From contig CALRVE020000001.1 in the NCBI GenBank assembly GCA_943371535.1, forward strand, positions 128,037 through 192,036: a stretch of DNA of 64,000 nucleotides. Direction: 5' to 3'. Under the pieces are notes generated by a model. The model saw nothing but the letters and a program-made list of their open reading frames with translations. It was not told the origin of the DNA and ran no database searches. Shown here piece after piece: positions 27,201 to 36,936 of the stretch. Made by a program: the position numbers and the translations under genes. Within the stretch, counting starts at the first letter, position 1. The number at the start of each line of letters is the position of its first letter. This DNA is from UBA1930 sp943371535. GTDB taxonomy: Bacteria; Bacteroidota; Bacteroidia; Chitinophagales; Chitinophagaceae.

Positions 27201-28949
27201 ATGCAAAAAAAGCTTTTCAATTGGTTGAGTTTCTCAACTGTTTTGTTGGTGTTGGCATCATGTGGTAACAAAGCACCCAAAGAAGCCAAATATATTCCTA
27301 AAGATGCTACAGTAGTATTAGCTGTCAATCCTAAGTCGTTAGAAGACAAAATGAAACAAGGTAATTTAACTATCGACAGTTTTGTAAATAAACTTTCGGT
27401 AAATACCGATACAGCCGATGCTAATAAAGCCAAAAAACTTTGGTCCGATTTTAAAAACAGCACCATTAATATTGATGAGAATGTGTTTTTATTTGTGGTA
27501 CAAAAAGCCTCTGTTCAAAAAGGTGAAGCCAATGCTGTAACCTTAGCTGCTACTATAAAAGACGAAGCTAAGTTTGAAGCTTTTATTAAAGGGCAAGATG
27601 AATTAAAAAGTAAAGCTATTCAAAAAGAAAGCAATTTTTCTTACCTAGAAGCTGCTTACAATACTTCAATTGCATGGAATAAAGAAGTGGTTTTATTAAC
27701 CATGTATAACAAAACACCTAAAATGACATTTGATTCTTTAGGTAATTATGAAATGCCCGATGAAACAACCATTAAAAAAGAACATAAAGAAGAAGTGGCT
27801 CGTTATTTTAACTTAAAAGCCGAGCAAAGTATGGGTTCGGTAGATTTGTTTAACAACATGTTTAAAGAAAAAGCAGATGCCTATGGTTTTAGTACAAGTG
27901 CAGGTACATTGGCTGCTTTAAGTGGTACACCTTTGAATTTACCTAAGTTAGAAGAGTTGTTGAAAGACAATTATTCGGCTGGTACATTCAATTTTGAAGA
28001 AGGTAAAATTGTAGTAAAATCTGTAACACATACCAACCCAATGTTAAGTAGCATATTGAAAAAATATGCTGGACCAACAGTAAATATGAGTGCATTGGAA
28101 AAATTCCCTTCTCAAAATATCAATGGAGCCATGTTGGTATCTTTTAATCCAGAATTATTCAATGGCTTATTAACCGAGTTACAAGTTGGTGGAATGGTTG
28201 ATGGATTTTTAGCAGGACAAGGTTTAACTAGTGCCGATATTTTTAAAGCATTGAAAGGAGAAATAAATGTAATAGTATCTGATTTTTCTATTGCTCCAAA
28301 AGAAATGAAGTATCAAGATTTTGAAGGCAAAACACAAACTTACACTAGCAGCATGCCAAGTGCTAAATTAATTTTCTCAGCTAATATTGGTAATAAGTTG
28401 GCATTTGATAAATTGATGCAAAAAGCAGTTGAAACTGGATTTGCACAAAAAACGGCTACTGGTTATCGTAATGGTGTAGGTATGACAGCAACTAGTTTGT
28501 TTTTAATGGTAGATGATAAAAATTTTATTCTAGCTAGCGATAGTGCAACTTATGCTGCTTATGTAGCAGGAACTGGCAAAGCAACTATTAGTGCCGATGT
28601 ATTGAGTAAACTAAAAGGTAAAAGCACTGCAACGTTTGTTGATTTTACAAGTTTATTTACTGCTGCTATGACAAGTGGAAATGATGAATCAGGTAAAAAA
28701 GCATTAACTGCTGCAAACAATACGTTTAAAAATATTATTCTAACATCAGATAATTTTGAAGACAAATCCGTAAAAAGCTATTTCGAAGTAAATATGGTGA
28801 ATGCAAAGCAAAACAGCTTAGTAAGCACAGTAAACTTTATCAATGATTTATTTACCATTTTTAAAGAAGAACGTGCTAATAGAAAGTTTCCAAGTGATAT
28901 AGAGGTTGAAGATGTAGAAGATGGAGGTTTAGTTCTTCCAAAGAAATAA
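27201..28949 (+). CDS. DUF4836 family lipoprotein
   Basis: 582 aa. The signal peptide ends in a lipobox with Cys21 (LVLASC), so the protein is lipid-anchored in the envelope. It opens with KEAKYIPKDATVVLAVNPKSLEDK, the typical beginning of the Bacteroidetes DUF4836 family. Function unknown. The middle has repeated FEAFIKG/FDKLMQKA-type alpha-beta units. The C-terminus is acidic (DIEVEDVEDGGLV). A strong terminator follows. Confidence 0.8.
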   Translation: MQKKLFNWLSFSTVLLVLASCGNKAPKEAKYIPKDATVVLAVNPKSLEDKMKQGNLTIDSFVNKLSVNTDTADANKAKKLWSDFKNSTINIDENVFLFVVQKASVQKGEANAVTLAATIKDEAKFEAFIKGQDELKSKAIQKESNFSYLEAAYNTSIAWNKEVVLLTMYNKTPKMTFDSLGNYEMPDETTIKKEHKEEVARYFNLKAEQSMGSVDLFNNMFKEKADAYGFSTSAGTLAALSGTPLNLPKLEELLKDNYSAGTFNFEEGKIVVKSVTHTNPMLSSILKKYAGPTVNMSALEKFPSQNINGAMLVSFNPELFNGLLTELQVGGMVDGFLAGQGLTSADIFKALKGEINVIVSDFSIAPKEMKYQDFEGKTQTYTSSMPSAKLIFSANIGNKLAFDKLMQKAVETGFAQKTATGYRNGVGMTATSLFLMVDDKNFILASDSATYAAYVAGTGKATISADVLSKLKGKSTATFVDFTSLFTAAMTSGNDESGKKALTAANNTFKNIILTSDNFEDKSVKSYFEVNMVNAKQNSLVSTVNFINDLFTIFKEERANRKFPSDIEVEDVEDGGLVLPKK

Positions 28950-28974
28950 TGCTGCTCCTTTAATTTATTCTAAA

Positions 28975-29002
28975 AAGTCCTGCAAAATGCAGGGCTTTTT
29001 TT
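28975..29002 (+). terminator. Terminator after the DUF4836 gene
   Basis: Stem AAGTCCTGC paired with GCAGGGCTT (loop AAAAT, one G-T pair) followed by seven T. Confidence 0.85.
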
Positions 29003-29091
29003 ATGTCAATTTCTATTCAATTGTAAAAAAATCAGTTTTTCCTCAACCAATATTTACTACATTGCCACACTTAAAAAATTATTGTCAAAAT

Positions 29092-31251
29092 ATGAAAAAG
29101 CTATTTGTATCTCTAGCCTTAGTGCTAACGATGTTTCGTAGTTATGCCGATGAAGGTATGTGGTTGCCTATGCTATTAGGACAACAAGTGTATAACGATA
29201 TGGTTAAAAAAGGGTTGAAGTTAAAACCCGAGCAACTCTACAGTATTAACAAATCTTCTATTAAAGATGCTATTATCATTTTTGGTGGCGGATGTACAGG
29301 AGAAATTGTAAGCAATCAAGGTTTAATATTTACCAATCACCATTGTGGTTATGGTGCTATTGCATCGGCTAGTACAGTTGAAGCCAATTATTTGCAAGAT
29401 GGTTTTTGGGCTAGCGATAAAACCAAAGAAATTTCTACCAAATTAAGCGTAAAGTTTTTAAATAGAATTGAAGATGTTACTGCAAAAATTAATGCTGAAT
29501 TAGGTAGTTTAACCGGTGCCGATAGAACAAAAAAATACAATGAAATTGTAGCCGAAATTGTAAAAAATATTGTTGGTGGCGATGAATTTAAAGATGCAGT
29601 AGTTGCTAGCATGTTTAAAGGCAATCAGTTTTTTGTTTTTGTGTACGATGTTTATAAAGACATTCGTTTAGTAGGCACTCCACCAGAAAGTATAGGCAAA
29701 TTTGGAGGTGATACTGATAACTGGGAGTGGCCAAGACATACGGGTGATTTTTCTGTATTTCGTGTGTACGCTAATAAAGATGGTAAACCATCAAAATTTG
29801 CTAATGATAATGCACCAATGGTTCCTAAATATCATTTACCAGTAAGCTTAAAAGGCTTTAAAGATGGCGATTACAGCATGATTTATGGTTACCCAGGTGG
29901 TACAAATAGATATGAAACTTCTTATGGTATTCAATTAGCTACAGATATCAATAATCCATCTCTAGTAAAGCTTCGTGATGTACGTTTAAAGTACATGTTC
30001 GAGCAAATGAAAAACAACAAAGCTGTTAAATTACAATTGGCTAGCAACTACGCAGGTATTGCTAACTACTGGAAATTTTTTGATGGAGAAACCAAACAAT
30101 TATTGAAGTTTAACACGTTTGGAGCAAAACAAACTGAAGAAGCTGCATTTATAAACTGGGCAAAAGCAAAACCTGAATATGAAAATATTTTTGCCGAGTA
30201 CGAAAAGAATTATAAAGAATGGACTCCTTTTGCAAAACATCGCCAATACATAAATGAAGGTATTGCTGGTAGTCCGTTAATTGCTTATGCTGCAAGTTGG
30301 ATGAGCCTAGAGGCATTATTAAAAAGAAAAGATTATAAACCTGAAGAAGTTAAAAAAGCCATTGAAAATGCAACTGCTGCAAGAAAAAATTTCTTAGAAG
30401 GCGAGAACAAAAAAAGTGATCAAAATATTTTAGCAGCTGTTGTTGCTATGTTTTATAGCGATGTAGATAAAGACCAACACCCAAAAGGTTTTTACGAAGA
30501 TTTATTTAAAACCTATAACGATATTGAACAAAATACATACAAAATGTTTGCTGCCGATGTATTTGCTAACACCATGGCTTTTGACGATGCCAAGTGGTTG
30601 TCTTTTACAGAAAAACCTAGTGCAACAACATTGGCTGAAGATCCTGCATTTAAAGTAGCCAAAGCATTTTTTAGTAATTATAGCAGCAATTATGCACCTA
30701 AATATGCATCGTTTGTTACAAAGAATAATGAGTTGGGCAGATTGTATTTGAAAGGGTTATTTGAAATGAATCCTACAAAAATGAATGGTACTTATCCTGA
30801 TGCAAACTTTACTATGAGGGTTTCTTATGGTAATGTAAAAAGCTATAATCCAAAAGATGCAGTGAAGTACGATTTTGTTTGTACCATGGGTGGTGCAATG
30901 GCAAAATATGTAAAAGGAGATTATGAATTTGATTTGCCTACGAAGTTTTTAGACTTGAATAAGGCGAAAGACTATGGTGAATATGCCGATAAAAAATACA
31001 ATGATGTGGTGGTATGTTTTATAACCACCAATGATATTACAGGAGGAAACTCTGGTAGTCCGGTATTAGATGCAAAAGGCAATTTAATTGGTTTAGCTTT
31101 CGATGGTAACTATGAAGCTTTAAGTCATAAGTTGGCTTTTGATAAAGATTTAAATCGTACTATTTGTGTAGATGTACGTTATGTTTTATGGTGCATTGAT
31201 AAATTAGGTGGTGCCAAACATATTGTAGATGAATTAACTTTAGTGAAGTAA
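29092..31251 (+). CDS. S46 family dipeptidyl-peptidase (DPP7/DPP11 type)
   Basis: Serine exopeptidase that releases dipeptides in the periplasm, used to feed on protein. The start is set at ATG 29092 because a signal peptide follows (MKKLFVSLALVLTMFRSYA). The frame is open to 28987, but that lead overlaps the upstream terminator. The trypsin-like domain has the catalytic His in TNHHCGY (His83/His84) and Ser654 in GGNSGSPVLD; GGDTDNWEWPRHTGDF near residue 205 is strictly conserved. The 719-aa length fits. Whether it prefers hydrophobic (DPP7) or acidic (DPP11) P1 residues cannot be decided by eye. Confidence 0.93.
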   Translation: MKKLFVSLALVLTMFRSYADEGMWLPMLLGQQVYNDMVKKGLKLKPEQLYSINKSSIKDAIIIFGGGCTGEIVSNQGLIFTNHHCGYGAIASASTVEANYLQDGFWASDKTKEISTKLSVKFLNRIEDVTAKINAELGSLTGADRTKKYNEIVAEIVKNIVGGDEFKDAVVASMFKGNQFFVFVYDVYKDIRLVGTPPESIGKFGGDTDNWEWPRHTGDFSVFRVYANKDGKPSKFANDNAPMVPKYHLPVSLKGFKDGDYSMIYGYPGGTNRYETSYGIQLATDINNPSLVKLRDVRLKYMFEQMKNNKAVKLQLASNYAGIANYWKFFDGETKQLLKFNTFGAKQTEEAAFINWAKAKPEYENIFAEYEKNYKEWTPFAKHRQYINEGIAGSPLIAYAASWMSLEALLKRKDYKPEEVKKAIENATAARKNFLEGENKKSDQNILAAVVAMFYSDVDKDQHPKGFYEDLFKTYNDIEQNTYKMFAADVFANTMAFDDAKWLSFTEKPSATTLAEDPAFKVAKAFFSNYSSNYAPKYASFVTKNNELGRLYLKGLFEMNPTKMNGTYPDANFTMRVSYGNVKSYNPKDAVKYDFVCTMGGAMAKYVKGDYEFDLPTKFLDLNKAKDYGEYADKKYNDVVVCFITTNDITGGNSGSPVLDAKGNLIGLAFDGNYEALSHKLAFDKDLNRTICVDVRYVLWCIDKLGGAKHIVDELTLVK

Positions 31252-31270
31252 ATTCATTACACATTATATA

Positions 31271-31312
31271 AAACCCCGTCAACAGTTTTCAACTTTGACG
31301 GGGGGTTTTTTT
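31271..31312 (+). terminator. Palindrome module A, terminator after the S46 peptidase gene
   Basis: Stem AACCCCGTCAA with TTGACGGGG, containing the inner stem AGTT/AACT, followed by seven T. The same palindrome occurs at 58563-58600, again in a convergent gap. Confidence 0.8.
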
Positions 31313-31322
31313 AAGTTCTCAA

Positions 31323-31361
31323 TAACCGCAGACGAGGCTATGAGCCGTCGTCTGGGTTATA
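31323..31361. repeat. Palindrome module B (CGCAGACGAGGCT / AGCCGTCGTCTG)
   Basis: An imperfect inverted repeat around the centre ATG: TAACCGCAGACGAGGCT and AGCCGTCGTCTGGGTTA. It lies next to module A between the S46 and guaB stops. Its counterpart is at 58626-58663. It may end guaB transcription on the minus strand. Confidence 0.7.
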
Positions 31362-31367
31362 TAAAAT

Positions 31368-32867
31368 TTACTTTCTACTATAATTAGGAGCTTCTTTAGT
31401 AATATCTACATCATGTGCATGGCTTTCTTTCATACCAGCATTGGTAATTTTTACGAAAGTGGCTTTTTGTAATTCAGCAATATTTTTAGCTCCACAATAA
31501 CCCATACCACTTCTTAACCCACCAACATATTGATAAACAATTTCACTTAAACTTCCTTTATAAGCAACCCTGCCTTCAATACCTTCTGGAACATACTTTT
31601 TTACATCATCTTCTACATCTTGAAAATATCTATCACCACTACCTTGGCTCATTGCACCTAAGCTACCCATTCCACGATATTCTTTAAACTTTCTTCCTTC
31701 ATAAATAATGGTTTCTCCAGGACTTTCTTCCACCCCTGCAAACACACTTCCCATCATTACCACATTTGCACCAGCAGCTAACGCTTTCACCATATCACCT
31801 GTGTAACGAATTCCACCATCGGCAATAACAGGAATATTTTTTCCTTTCAACGCATTACTAGCTTCCATTACAGCAGTAAGTTGTGGTACACCTGCACCTG
31901 CAACAATACGAGTAGTACAAATACTTCCAGGGCCAATACCTACTTTAACACAATTGGCACCAGCATTAGCTAAAGCTAATGCACCTTCTGCAGTACCTAC
32001 GTTACCACCAATAATTTGTAATTTTTTAAAGTTTTTTCTTAATGCTTTCAGTGCTTCAATTACACCTTTACTATGGCCATGTGCACTGTCTAATGTAACC
32101 ACATCAACTCCAACATGTATCAATGCTTCGGCACGTTGCATTAAATCGTTGGTAATACCTAAAGCAGCACCCACCAACAATCTTCCATAACCATCTTTCA
32201 CAGCATTGGGGTGATTGGTGAGTTGTAAAATATCTCTATAAGTAATTAGTCCCACCAATTTACCTTGTTTATTTACAACAGGCAATTTTTCAATTTTATG
32301 ATTGCTTAAAATGTTTTGAGCTTTTTTTAAATCCGTTCCTTCGGGTGCGGTAATTAGTTTTTCTTTGGTCATTACTTCACTCACTTTACGTTTTTTATCG
32401 GTTTCAAAACGTAAATCTCTATTGGTTAAAATGCCTACCAATTTTTGATTTTTATCGATGATAGGAATACCGCCAATTTTATTTTCTTTCATTAAACGCA
32501 AAGCATCGCCAATAGTAGCATCCACAAATAAAGTAACAGGGTCTATGATCATGCCACTTTCGCTACGTTTTACTTTACGTACTTGTTCGGCCTGACGTTC
32601 AATACTCATGTTTTTGTGTAAAATGCCTAAACCTCCTTCTCTTGCCAATGCAATAGCTAAATTAGCTTCTGTTACAGTATCCATAGCTGCTGAAAGCATA
32701 GGAACGTTTAATACAATTTCTTTAGTAAGATGAGCACTGATGTTGACTTCTCTAGGTAAAACCTGACTGTAAGCAGGAACCAATAATACATCATCGAAAG
32801 TTAAACCATCAATAAAAGTTCGGTTGTTGTAAGTTGACTTGGAGCGTGGAGATTTTATTGTTGCCAT
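31368..32867 (-). CDS. guaB: IMP dehydrogenase
   Basis: Oxidises IMP to XMP, the first step toward GMP. 499 aa from ATG 32867; the frame is open to 32987 but that part covers a palindrome and the end of the CHAT gene. Order: barrel start (GLTFDDVLLVPAYSQVLPRE), two CBS domains (about residues 100-215), then the catalytic flap Cys near residue 316 in GPGSICTTR. The C-terminal part has EGIEGRVAYKGS. A textbook promoter ends only 3 bp before the ATG, so the mRNA is predicted leaderless. Confidence 0.97.
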   Translation of the reverse strand: MATIKSPRSKSTYNNRTFIDGLTFDDVLLVPAYSQVLPREVNISAHLTKEIVLNVPMLSAAMDTVTEANLAIALAREGGLGILHKNMSIERQAEQVRKVKRSESGMIIDPVTLFVDATIGDALRLMKENKIGGIPIIDKNQKLVGILTNRDLRFETDKKRKVSEVMTKEKLITAPEGTDLKKAQNILSNHKIEKLPVVNKQGKLVGLITYRDILQLTNHPNAVKDGYGRLLVGAALGITNDLMQRAEALIHVGVDVVTLDSAHGHSKGVIEALKALRKNFKKLQIIGGNVGTAEGALALANAGANCVKVGIGPGSICTTRIVAGAGVPQLTAVMEASNALKGKNIPVIADGGIRYTGDMVKALAAGANVVMMGSVFAGVEESPGETIIYEGRKFKEYRGMGSLGAMSQGSGDRYFQDVEDDVKKYVPEGIEGRVAYKGSLSEIVYQYVGGLRSGMGYCGAKNIAELQKATFVKITNAGMKESHAHDVDITKEAPNYSRK

Positions 32868-32870
32868 GAG

Positions 32871-32902
32871 CAAAATTAATGGCACAAACAATATGTAGCA
32901 AA
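32871..32902 (-). promoter_or_regulatory. Promoter of guaB
   Basis: On the minus strand: TTTG (32902-32899), 20-bp spacer, TAATTTTG (32878-32871). This is a full match to the Bacteroidetes consensus. Only CTC separates it from the ATG at 32867. Confidence 0.75.
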
Positions 32903-32925
32903 TGAAGTTTTGGTGAACTGTGCGT

Positions 32926-32958
32926 AGAGTGGTCTTCTCTTGAAGAGAAGACCACTCT
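32926..32958. repeat. Perfect 16-bp inverted repeat between the CHAT gene and guaB
   Basis: Left arm AGAGTGGTCTTCTCTT, one-base spacer, exact reverse complement on the right. On the minus strand the T run comes before the stem, not after it, so it is not a normal terminator for the TPR-CHAT gene. It lies just upstream of the guaB promoter. Confidence 0.8.
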
Positions 32959-32967
32959 AAAAAATCA

Positions 32968-35900
32968 TCACTCACCCACCAACACAAACCCAGCCCATTT
33001 AGTAGGGTCTTTGTATTTGGCTTTTAAGGTAAGTTGTGCTTTTCTAAAAGCAGTATAATAAGTGTCGCCTTTAAATACATTGCTATAAAAAAGCTGCATT
33101 AATTCTGCAGTTTCAGCATCGGGAACTTCCCATAAACTCATCAATAATTTCTTAACACCAGCCATTTTAAAGGCACGCTGTAAACCATATACACCCTCAC
33201 TTCCATTAATATCACCCAAAGCAGTTTGACAAGCACTTAATACTACCAAATCGGTATTTAATAAATTGAGGTTGCTAATTTCTTGTGCAGTTACAATACC
33301 ATCTTCTTGGTTTTCTAGTAAAGTGTCTTTACCCCAATAATTGTTTACCCCACTTAATACCAAACCACTTCTTAATAAAGGAAAATCGTTGGTTGTATTG
33401 GTTGGAGGAAAATAAAAACCATGTGTTGCTATATGCAAAATACTAGGAGCATTATTGCCATTTAATTGTTTAAAATTATCTTCAGAAGCGTTATTGCCAA
33501 TATAGCTTTCAATTTTTAAGTTCGTTTGTATTGCATTTGAAGCAACGGTTTCAACTTCTGTTTTAGTGCCATGTAAATAATTGAAACGAATATTTTTATT
33601 GGCTGTGGTGTTTCTAAAACCAGTATTAATAGAAGTTGTTTTTTTGTTAGAAGAAATATTATTTACATCATAATTAGCACCCCCAAATAATGCCATTGAT
33701 TGAGTAGCATTTTTAGTTTGTATTGGTTGTAACAGCTCATTAATGCTGAGCAATTGATGTATATCGTACTTGTCAATTAATTGCTTTTTACTACTGCTAT
33801 CAGTTAGTGCTGCAAAACTTATTTTGTGTAAGAATCCTGCTGGTAAATTATAAATAGTAGTAGCGTTTTTTAAATGAGGTACTATTGGTTGCCAAATAAG
33901 ATTGTACAAAGCAGCATCTATATTGGCTGTTGCTGTTTTTTCTTTTTGTATTGTGCTTCTTCCACTACTGCTATGATAATTTTTTAGTAATTTTTGCAAC
34001 TGACTTTCTTCAAATGCTGTTACAAATTTTGGTGTAGTATCATTGGGTGTAATTATAAATGCTGCATATAAAACAGAATCTGTACTGCCTTTTAATGAAT
34101 GATATTTAAAGCTTGTCCAATGAATGAGTGCCTCATGTTGCTTTAGTTGTTGAGCTACTATTTTACCACTGCTCCCTTTATTGGCAATACTATTTTGTAA
34201 TGCAGGTAAAGCATTAATTAATTGCTTTTCTAATGCTTGTAATTGTTGTTGCAAACTATCTAACTGTATGCCATTTATTTTTCTTTTTTCTTCACTCAGT
34301 TGAAGTGCTACTGCGAAAATTTTATGGGTATTTTGCCATTGTGTATATAGCTTTTTTACGGTGGTATCTTTTGATTGTGCTGCCCAACTACTCAATAATT
34401 GTTTGCCTTGTAACAACCAACCTTGTTTGGCTGTAGTACTTTGATAAAAGCTATTAATATTTGTTGGTTTAAAGTGGTGTAACATAGATAAAAAAATATC
34501 TTGCATTTCACTTTCATTTTTTAAGAAAAGTTCTTTTTCAGGTTCACTAAAGTTTTGTAATAATAATTGCTGATTGGTATTTTCTGTTTGTAATGTTGTT
34601 GTAATAAGTTCATTCCATTGAATAAAATTGTTGCTTTTGTAGTAGAGAATGCTGAGTTTATTTAAGTCGTTTGCATAATTTGGATGCATAGTGCCCAAAA
34701 CTTTTTCATCTATTGCTTTAGCTTCTAAATACATATTTTCTGCCTTGTTAAATAAGTTCATTTGTACATATAGATTGGCAAGGTTTAGTAAACTACTAGC
34801 ATATTCTATATGCAATACACCCAATGCTTTTTTTCTAATTGCTAAGGCTTGTTCAAATAAATTTTCTGCTTCAGTATATTTGTTTAAACTCTTATACAAT
34901 ATGGCTAAATTGTTTAGTGCACTTGCATAAATGGGATGTTCTTCGCCATAACTTTTTTTATAAATGCTGATGGATAGTTTTAATAAAGGTTCTGCTTCTA
35001 TTTTTCTATTCATAGCCTCATATAAGGTTGCCAAATTATTAATGCTTGTAGCATAATCTGGGTGGGCTTCGCCCAATATGTTTTTTCTGAGTTTGATGGT
35101 TGAAAAGTAGATAGATTCTGCCTTTGCATAGTTACCCAAGTTCATATACAAGCCACCTAAGTTATTGAGGCTTTTTGCATAGTCTGGATTTTCTGTTCCC
35201 AATGCCTTTTTATATGTACTTAACCCTAATGCATACATGTTTTCAGCAGCTAAATAATTGCCCATTGTTTCGTAAAGAGCACCTAGATTATTATAACTCA
35301 TAGCACAATCGGCATGTGTTGCTCCTAATACATTTTTTCTAATGTCTAAAGATTGTTTAAATAATTTTTCAGCTTCTTCGTAGTTGCCCATACTTTCGTA
35401 TAAGTAGCCTAAGTTGTTTAAACTCATTGCATAATCTACATGATTTTCTCCTGTTGAATTTTTAAAAATTTGTAGGGCTTGTTTATTGATGCTTTCTGCT
35501 AGTGAATAATTACCCATTGCTTCATATAAACTAGATATATTATTTAAACTAATTGCATAGCTAGGATGTGTTTCACCAAGGTTCTTTTTATCTATTATTA
35601 ATGCTTTTTGATATAAGTTTTCAGCCTCTTTAAACCTTGCCATTTCTGTATATAAACCAGCCATATTACAAAGACTAACAGAATAGTCTGGGTGTTCTAT
35701 ACCCAATATTTTTTTTCTTATTTCTATTGAAATATTGTACAAGTTCTCTGCTAAAATATATTTACCTGTTTTTTGATATAAATAAGCCAAGTTGTTTGAT
35801 GCACTAGCATAATTGGCATGTTCTTCACCAAGTATTTTTTTAAGTATTGCAATAGACTTTAAATAATAAATTTCAGATGAGTCGTACTTACCAACAAGTC

Positions 35901-36528
35901 TAAATATACCAGCCAAATTATTTAAGCTAACTGCATAGTCTGTGTTATTTTCTCCTAATAATTTTTTTCTAATAGCTAAAGCCGATTTTGATAAAGGTTC
36001 GGCAGTTGCATAATTGCCTATTGCTTCATACAGTTGGGCAAGGTTACTTAGAATGGTTGCATAATCTGCATGATTCTTTCCAATGGTTTTACCAAAAATG
36101 ACCAATACTTTTTTAAATAAATCTTCTGCTCCTTTATAGTTGCCCATTTCAAAATACAGCATTGCTAAATCGTTTAAACTACCTGCATAATCAATATGAT
36201 TAATTCCATATTTCTTTTTGTAAATTAAAATAGCTATTTTAAAGTAGGGTTCGGCTTCATTGTATGCTCCTAAAAGAACATAAGTATCTGCCAAGTTGTT
36301 TGAACTGATAGCATAACAAATATGTGATTTGCCAAAAATAATAGTAGCTTTTTTAAAAGCCTTCTTAGCAAAAATTAATGCAGAATCATTTACACCATTT
36401 TCAATATAAGCTTCTGTTTGTTTATTTAATTTCACCCATGCCAAAGAATCGGCTTTGGTTGTTTTTTGTGCAGTTAGTTTTATTGTACTTGCAAAAAAGA
36501 ACAAAACAATACAACAATATTTAAGCAT
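32968..36528 (-). CDS. Secreted TPR-repeat CHAT-domain protein (caspase-like)
   Basis: 1186 aa. A signal peptide (MLKYCCIVLFFFASTIKLTA, cut before Gln21) predicts export. Residues about 65-650 hold 13 to 14 tetratricopeptide repeats of 42 residues of the kinesin-light-chain type (YATSLNNLAxLY...GNYxxAE). A linker follows, then the CHAT peptidase domain. Its catalytic His sits in HIATHGFYFPP near residue 1035 and the Cys in LSACQTALGD near 1098, followed by GSEGVYGLQRAFKMAGVKKL. CHAT proteases are relatives of caspases and separase, and some act in immunity or signalling. The target here is unknown. DNA repetition across the TPR block suggests growth by unit duplication. Confidence 0.88.
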   Translation of the reverse strand: MLKYCCIVLFFFASTIKLTAQKTTKADSLAWVKLNKQTEAYIENGVNDSALIFAKKAFKKATIIFGKSHICYAISSNNLADTYVLLGAYNEAEPYFKIAILIYKKKYGINHIDYAGSLNDLAMLYFEMGNYKGAEDLFKKVLVIFGKTIGKNHADYATILSNLAQLYEAIGNYATAEPLSKSALAIRKKLLGENNTDYAVSLNNLAGIFRLVGKYDSSEIYYLKSIAILKKILGEEHANYASASNNLAYLYQKTGKYILAENLYNISIEIRKKILGIEHPDYSVSLCNMAGLYTEMARFKEAENLYQKALIIDKKNLGETHPSYAISLNNISSLYEAMGNYSLAESINKQALQIFKNSTGENHVDYAMSLNNLGYLYESMGNYEEAEKLFKQSLDIRKNVLGATHADCAMSYNNLGALYETMGNYLAAENMYALGLSTYKKALGTENPDYAKSLNNLGGLYMNLGNYAKAESIYFSTIKLRKNILGEAHPDYATSINNLATLYEAMNRKIEAEPLLKLSISIYKKSYGEEHPIYASALNNLAILYKSLNKYTEAENLFEQALAIRKKALGVLHIEYASSLLNLANLYVQMNLFNKAENMYLEAKAIDEKVLGTMHPNYANDLNKLSILYYKSNNFIQWNELITTTLQTENTNQQLLLQNFSEPEKELFLKNESEMQDIFLSMLHHFKPTNINSFYQSTTAKQGWLLQGKQLLSSWAAQSKDTTVKKLYTQWQNTHKIFAVALQLSEEKRKINGIQLDSLQQQLQALEKQLINALPALQNSIANKGSSGKIVAQQLKQHEALIHWTSFKYHSLKGSTDSVLYAAFIITPNDTTPKFVTAFEESQLQKLLKNYHSSSGRSTIQKEKTATANIDAALYNLIWQPIVPHLKNATTIYNLPAGFLHKISFAALTDSSSKKQLIDKYDIHQLLSINELLQPIQTKNATQSMALFGGANYDVNNISSNKKTTSINTGFRNTTANKNIRFNYLHGTKTEVETVASNAIQTNLKIESYIGNNASEDNFKQLNGNNAPSILHIATHGFYFPPTNTTNDFPLLRSGLVLSGVNNYWGKDTLLENQEDGIVTAQEISNLNLLNTDLVVLSACQTALGDINGSEGVYGLQRAFKMAGVKKLLMSLWEVPDAETAELMQLFYSNVFKGDTYYTAFRKAQLTLKAKYKDPTKWAGFVLVGE

Positions 36529-36581
36529 TGGTTGGGTTATTTTTTGGTAAGATACAAATTCACATTTGATTACTTTATATC

Positions 36582-36614
36582 AAAAAATAAACCCGACTAA
36601 AAATAGAAGGGTTT
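36582..36614 (-). terminator. Terminator downstream of the serine hydrolase/hom remnant
   Basis: On the minus strand AAACCC and GGGTTT (14-nt loop) are followed by ATTTTTT. The stem is only 6 bp, so strength is uncertain. Confidence 0.5.
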
Positions 36615-36682
36615 AAATCAAAATGCAAGCTATAGATTACTTATAAAATGTATACCACACCTTAAAAGATGTGGCATATATT

Positions 36683-36870
36683 TTACAATACACTAGCCAA
36701 TTCTAAACTTCTTTGCTGAACATCTCTATAATCAATATTTTCAATAATTTGGTTGGTGATAGAATTAAAGAAACACCATGTTGTTTCCACCAATCATCTT
36801 TGAATAATTGCTCTGCATGAATTACCCCAACAAAATAACTTCTTTGTTGACTTCTGTGAAATTCTTCAAT
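36683..36870 (-). pseudogene. Decayed copy of the 3' end of hom
   Basis: This stretch aligns with the last 189 bp of hom (38892-39080), same strand, by hand count with about 17 mismatches and two small indels (roughly 90% identity). The stop codon is kept: the last codons read ELASVL-stop against ELAGVL-stop in hom. A net one-base loss breaks the frame, and there is no start, so it is not a gene. Similarity ends abruptly at 36870/39080. The serine hydrolase gene lies between the two copies. Confidence 0.85.
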
Positions 36871-36936
36871 TAAAGAAAATCCTTTTGTAAAAAATATCAG
36901 TATTTAAATTTATAGATTGTGCATCTAAAACCACAA

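Larger units (their letters stand above)
36529..36936. other. 408-bp gap with a terminator and a hom remnant
   Basis: From left to right it holds the TPR-CHAT upstream region (no strong promoter; TGAATTTG around 36560 on the minus strand is the nearest match), a minus-strand terminator at 36582-36614, and a weak CCACACC/GGTGTGG-like stem near 36655-36676. The decayed hom 3' end follows at 36683-36870, then about 65 bp of unassigned A/T-rich sequence. Confidence 0.7.

Noticed and set aside
28987..29091. N-terminal extension of the S46 peptidase
   Set aside because: It overlaps the upstream terminator and moves the signal peptide away from the start; ATG 29092 gives a clean signal peptide.
32926..32958. 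Terminator for the TPR-CHAT gene
   Set aside because: On the minus strand the T run precedes the stem and none follows.
32868..32987. N-terminal extension of guaB
   Set aside because: It runs through the inverted repeat and promoter; MATIKSPRS at 32867 follows the promoter directly.
34233..34930. Plus-strand open frames inside the TPR-CHAT gene
   Set aside because: They are the opposite strand of a well-defined repeat protein and show no family features or start context.
33000..36500. CRISPR-like periodicity
   Set aside because: The regular 126-bp period comes from 42-residue TPR units inside a coding gene, with no spacers.
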